Assembly: GCF_000292525.1 (NCBI RefSeq)
Contig: NZ_AEYF01000029.1
Coordinates: forward strand, 1-64,000
Length of the DNA stretch: 64,000 bases
Direction: 5' to 3'
Source of the DNA: Rhizobium sp. CCGE 510
Lineage (GTDB): Bacteria; Pseudomonadota; Alphaproteobacteria; Rhizobiales; Rhizobiaceae
Positions 61,249 through 64,000 of the stretch are shown piece by piece. The notes beneath the pieces were generated by a model. That model ran no database searches. It was not told the DNA's origin and was given only the letters and a program-made list of their open reading frames with translations. Position numbers and translations under genes: made by a program. Every line of letters starts with the position of its first letter. The first letter of the stretch is position 1.

Positions 61249-62259
61249 CTAGAGCGTTCTCTGCGCATCTGAAAAGACGCGCGGTGCAGTCTCGCGGCCA
61301 TGCGGGCTGTCGAGATCAAGCGCCGGCCCAACGGGAACGATGCCGGTCGGGTTGATCGTCTTGTGGCTGCGGTAATAGTGTTCCTTGATGTGCTTGAGGT
61401 TCACCGTTTCGGCAATGCCGGCCGTCTGGTAGAGATCGCGGAGGTAGCCCGACAGATTGCGGTAATCGGCGATCCGGCGGATGTTGCATTTGAAATGGCC
61501 GACATAGACGGGGTCGAAGCGCACCAGGGTCGTAAACAGGCGCCAGTCGGCCTCCGTCTGCCTGTTGCCGAACAGGTAGCGGCTCTCGCCGAGGCGGTCG
61601 TCGAGCATATCAAGGGTTTCGAACAGTTTACCGACGTTTTCCTGATAGGCTTCCTGAGTGGTGGCAAAGCCCGCTTTGTAGACGCCGTTGTTGACCGTGT
61701 CGTAGACGGCGGCGTTCAGCGCATCGATTTCGGAGCGAAGGTCCTCGGGATAAAAATCGGCCTTCGAGCCGGTCAGTCCGTCGAAGGCGCTGTTGAACAT
61801 GCGGATGATCTCGGCGGATTCGTTGTTGACGATCGTGGCGGTCTTCCTGTCCCAGAGTACGGGAACGGTGACGCGGCCGGAATAGTGGGAATCGGCCTTG
61901 CGGTATATCTGCCAGAGGGTGTCGGCGCCGAAGAGTTGGTCGCCGGTGGCGCCGTCGCCGACCTTGAATTCCCAGCCGTTCTCGAGCATCAGCGGATCGA
62001 CGACAGAGACTGAAATCAGCTCCTCCAGCTTCTTCAGCTTGCGGAAGATCAGCGTGCGGTGCGCCCAGGGACAGGCAAGCGAGACATAGAGATGATAACG
62101 TCCGGCTTCGGCCTTGAAACCGCCGCTGCCGGAAGGGCCGGCCTCACCGTCCGATGTCACCCAGTTGCGGAACTGCGAGGGCTGCCGCTTGAATTGGCCC
62201 TTGCTTTCCTTGGTGTCGTACCAGATGTCATGCCAGACGCCGTCCACCAGCATTCCCAT
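61249..62259 (-). CDS. glutathionyl-hydroquinone reductase (Xi-class GST)
   Basis: A 336-residue enzyme that removes glutathione from glutathionyl-hydroquinones. The N-terminal domain has the catalytic Cys in YHLYVSLACPWAHRTLIFRKLK, then VPVLWDRKTATIVNNESAEII. The C-terminal helical domain has RYLFGNRQTEADWRLFTTLVRFDPVYVGHFKCN (given in part). The ATG at 62259 (AAAGGAA nine bases upstream) is preferred; an alternative ATG at 62268 is close. Its last codons lie in a family-B repeat. Confidence 0.92.
   Translation of the reverse strand: MGMLVDGVWHDIWYDTKESKGQFKRQPSQFRNWVTSDGEAGPSGSGGFKAEAGRYHLYVSLACPWAHRTLIFRKLKKLEELISVSVVDPLMLENGWEFKVGDGATGDQLFGADTLWQIYRKADSHYSGRVTVPVLWDRKTATIVNNESAEIIRMFNSAFDGLTGSKADFYPEDLRSEIDALNAAVYDTVNNGVYKAGFATTQEAYQENVGKLFETLDMLDDRLGESRYLFGNRQTEADWRLFTTLVRFDPVYVGHFKCNIRRIADYRNLSGYLRDLYQTAGIAETVNLKHIKEHYYRSHKTINPTGIVPVGPALDLDSPHGRETAPRVFSDAQRTL
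61252..61290. repeat. family-B repeat tail inside the GST 3' end
   Basis: AGCGTTCTCTGCGCATCTGA, then AAAGACGCGCGGTGCAG. It matches the tail of the 35520-35655 repeat. It forms the last dozen codons of the minus-strand GST gene. Confidence 0.55.
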
Positions 62260-62487
62260 GATCTTCATTTCCTTTGGTTGCGTGTCGGGGCCGAAATTAG
62301 CTGAGATAGCGGGGCTTTGCAGGCGGTAAAGGTTGAACAGTGTGTCACGCGGTTTGGGCACTGCATAGTTCCGAGCGCAGAAGCCTGCATTTTGCGTTGG
62401 ACGGCGGAAATTTTTCCTGCTATCGGCCACTCCACGATTTTAGGATCTCTGTCTGATGTTCATTTCCAGAAACCCGCGACGACGCTG

Positions 62488-63051
62488 ATGCTCCCGAACG
62501 CCCAAGGCGTGTTCGAGACCCATCAATCTGTCCATCCGGTTTCTGTCATCATGTACAAGCACGATCTCGTCTACCTCACCGAAGACGCGTCCCATGACGC
62601 CGCCATCGAACATATCAACGAAGAAGCTTTCGGTCCGGGCCGCTTCACGCGCGCTGCCGCGCGCATCCGTGAGCAGGGGCCGCATGATCTGTCGCTCTCC
62701 TTCATCTGCACCGACAATGGCGAGACGATCGCCTCGGTGCGCATGACGCCGGTGCTGGCCGGCGCGGTGAAGGGTCACCTTCTCGGCCCGCTTGCCGTGC
62801 GCCCCTCCCATAAGAACCAGGGCATCGGTCGCGAACTGGTGCGGATCGCGGTGGAGGCGGCAAGACGCAAGGGCTCGGAAGCCGTGATCCTCGTCGGCGA
62901 TCCGCCCTATTACGGCCCGCTCGGCTTCGAGAAGGTCGCTTACAATGCCCTTTCCTTTCCAGGACCCGTCGATCCTGGCCGCGTGCTCGTCGTGCCGATC
63001 GCCGAAAGCGTGCACGAACGGCTGAAGGGCACAATTGCCTGGCATGGATGA
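62488..63051 (+). CDS. GNAT acetyltransferase
   Basis: A 187-residue GNAT-fold protein. The acetyl-CoA motif A is LGPLAVRPSHKNQGIGRELV (about 105-124), followed by VEAARRKGSEAVILVG and DPPYYGPLGFEKV. It belongs to the YhbS-like group (N-acetyltransferase of unknown amine). The start is uncertain: ATG at 62488 and at 62551 are both possible, since neither has a clear ribosome site. The frame is open to 62317. It is convergent with the second GNAT gene. Confidence 0.82.
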   Translation: MLPNAQGVFETHQSVHPVSVIMYKHDLVYLTEDASHDAAIEHINEEAFGPGRFTRAAARIREQGPHDLSLSFICTDNGETIASVRMTPVLAGAVKGHLLGPLAVRPSHKNQGIGRELVRIAVEAARRKGSEAVILVGDPPYYGPLGFEKVAYNALSFPGPVDPGRVLVVPIAESVHERLKGTIAWHG

Positions 63052-63468
63052 TTAGAGGGTTTTCCGGAGAAAGCTGCGTGTGCGACGTTGCGGGAAATCC
63101 TCGAGTTCGCCGAAGACCTCATAACCCTGACGCAAATAGGCACTGAGAGCCAGCGGGCTGAAGGTGTCGATCCAGGCGCCGCGGCAGCCGCGTGCCTTGG
63201 CCTCTTCTTCCGCCTTTGCGAGGATCTTGCCGGCGAGACCGGTGCCGCGCAGGGTGTCGGGAATATAGAGCATCTGGGTGAAGAGCCAGCCCCAGGCGGT
63301 AAAGCCCGACAGGCCGCCAGTCACCTTGCCATCGGTGTCGCGGATCAGGACGGCGAGCGGCCGGCGGTCGGAGGGGCCGACATCACCGGCGTTGAAGGCT
63401 AAGAGCGCATCGGTGATCGCAGCCAGTTCCTCCGGCGAGGGTGAAGCGGTCAGCTCGAATTCCGGCAT
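63052..63468 (-). CDS. GNAT acetyltransferase
   Basis: A 138-residue GNAT protein. Motif A is LYIPDTLRGTGLAGKILAKAE (given in part), followed by ARGCRGAWIDTFSPLALSAYLRQGYEVFGELEDFP (given in part). It starts MPEFELTASPSPEELAAITD. The ATG at 63468 lies five bases after the stop of the upstream membrane-protein gene, so the two are probably co-transcribed. The acceptor is unknown. Confidence 0.87.
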   Translation of the reverse strand: MPEFELTASPSPEELAAITDALLAFNAGDVGPSDRRPLAVLIRDTDGKVTGGLSGFTAWGWLFTQMLYIPDTLRGTGLAGKILAKAEEEAKARGCRGAWIDTFSPLALSAYLRQGYEVFGELEDFPQRRTRSFLRKTL

Positions 63469-63472
63469 GCGA

Positions 63473-64000
63473 TCATCGCCCTTCGCGCCACCACATGGTT
63501 CCGAAGGCGAGCAGCAGGATGCCGACGCCGGCGAAACCGGCAAAGAGCGGCAGCGTGTTGATGCCTTTCAAGACCGTTTCGTTGGTCATGCGGATCATCA
63601 TGCGATCGTTGTCGGCGACGCGGACCTGGCCGCGCACCGGCAGGATCGGCGGAACGGTGATCCTGCCATTTTCGTTGGAGACGCGGGTGACGAGACCCTT
63701 GCTTCTGTCGGCGACCGGCTTCAGCACATCGGTCGTCGAGATCATCGCCTTGAATTCAGGTGCGTCGACGGCGCCGATATGGACGAGCGTCGACAGCTTG
63801 CCGTTGCGGATTTCGAAGAGGCCGATTTCGTCCATCCTCTTCTCCGCCTTGTAGAGCCCCGGTTCGGATTGGGTAAGCGGCAGGGTTTCAGTCTTGCCTG
63901 AGGGGTAACGCACGGTGGCGTTGCCCGGATTGTCGCCGATCGTCTGGCGGGTGACTTCAAGTGTCCGGCCGGAAGCGCGTGCCGTCAGCGCTTCTTCTTC
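63473..64000 (-). CDS. C-terminal part of a large membrane protein
   Basis: The frame is open from 64000 to the TGA at 63473-63475, giving 175 residues of a protein whose start lies beyond the window. The segment is a beta-rich domain (GRTLEVTRQTIGDNPGNATV..., MDEIGLFEIRNGKLSTLVHIGA) followed by one C-terminal helix (TLPLFAGFAGVGILLLAFGT) and the tail MWWREGR. The layout resembles the last domain of large rhizobial proteins with amidotransferase/VWA-like N-termini found with MoxR and DUF58 genes; this is only a guess. The GNAT gene follows. Confidence 0.7.
   Translation of the reverse strand, partial: EEEALTARASGRTLEVTRQTIGDNPGNATVRYPSGKTETLPLTQSEPGLYKAEKRMDEIGLFEIRNGKLSTLVHIGAVDAPEFKAMISTTDVLKPVADRSKGLVTRVSNENGRITVPPILPVRGQVRVADNDRMMIRMTNETVLKGINTLPLFAGFAGVGILLLAFGTMWWREGR

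Overview
The window reads as chromosomal DNA of a high-GC alphaproteobacterium, most probably Rhizobium of the leguminosarum/etli group. The indicators are bacA, the divergent glnII/gstI pair, the choXWV choline importer, a fused trpE(G) behind a three-Trp leader peptide, a NolR-like ArsR regulator, and several families of dispersed palindromic repeats typical of Rhizobium. I see no rRNA, tRNA, CRISPR array or prophage. The only mobile element is an IS110-family transposase cut by the left edge.

Left part (1-14400): the IS110 element, an MFS transporter, bacA (peptide uptake, needed for bacteroid survival in related species), a polysaccharide deacetylase-like protein, an NnrU-like protein, a TPR membrane protein plus the ribosome-assembly GTPase der, a MarR/OhrR-type repressor divergent from a periplasmic lipase-like hydrolase, a GT4 glycosyltransferase, then glnII and gstI. 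The glnII/gstI interval holds a sigma-54 promoter for glnII and two tandem dyads that look like NtrC sites over the predicted gstI promoter. A KDG-kinase-like gene follows.

Middle part (14698-34285): an oppABCDF oligopeptide importer, an alpha-glucosidase, a toxin-first PIN/antitoxin pair with a palindromic operator, adenine deaminase, a small lipoprotein, a branched-chain amino-acid binding protein, a C-terminally shortened HD-GYP protein, an omega-amino-acid transaminase, the NolR-like regulator, a choXWV operon with a HugZ-like gene at its end, and thymidine kinase. In both opp and cho the binding-protein gene comes first and is followed by a strong hairpin, so it is probably made in excess over the membrane parts.

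Right part (34400-64000): an uncharacterised helical protein, a DUF2333 protein, a LuxR-type regulator with a PAS protein, a secreted protein with two ClpP-like repeats (the second lacking the putative His), UPF0114, fhs, an extensin-like protein, a TonB-dependent heme-type receptor behind an iron-box-like promoter, trpL-trpE(G), a DUF2161 nuclease-like protein, a cation efflux protein, queF, cytochrome b561, DUF2076, an orphan clpP, a BenE transporter, leuA behind a leucine-rich leader peptide, an ECF sigma/anti-sigma pair, a TPR protein, a metallophosphoesterase, a Nudix protein, a glutathionyl-hydroquinone reductase, two GNAT acetyltransferases and the C-terminal part of a large membrane protein.

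The content is mainly housekeeping and symbiosis-related core genome. Most novelty lies in regulatory DNA: two leader-peptide attenuators, the glnII/gstI intergenic region, palindromic operators, and hairpins embedded in or between genes. All functional names rest on motif and family recognition by eye; no database search was run.
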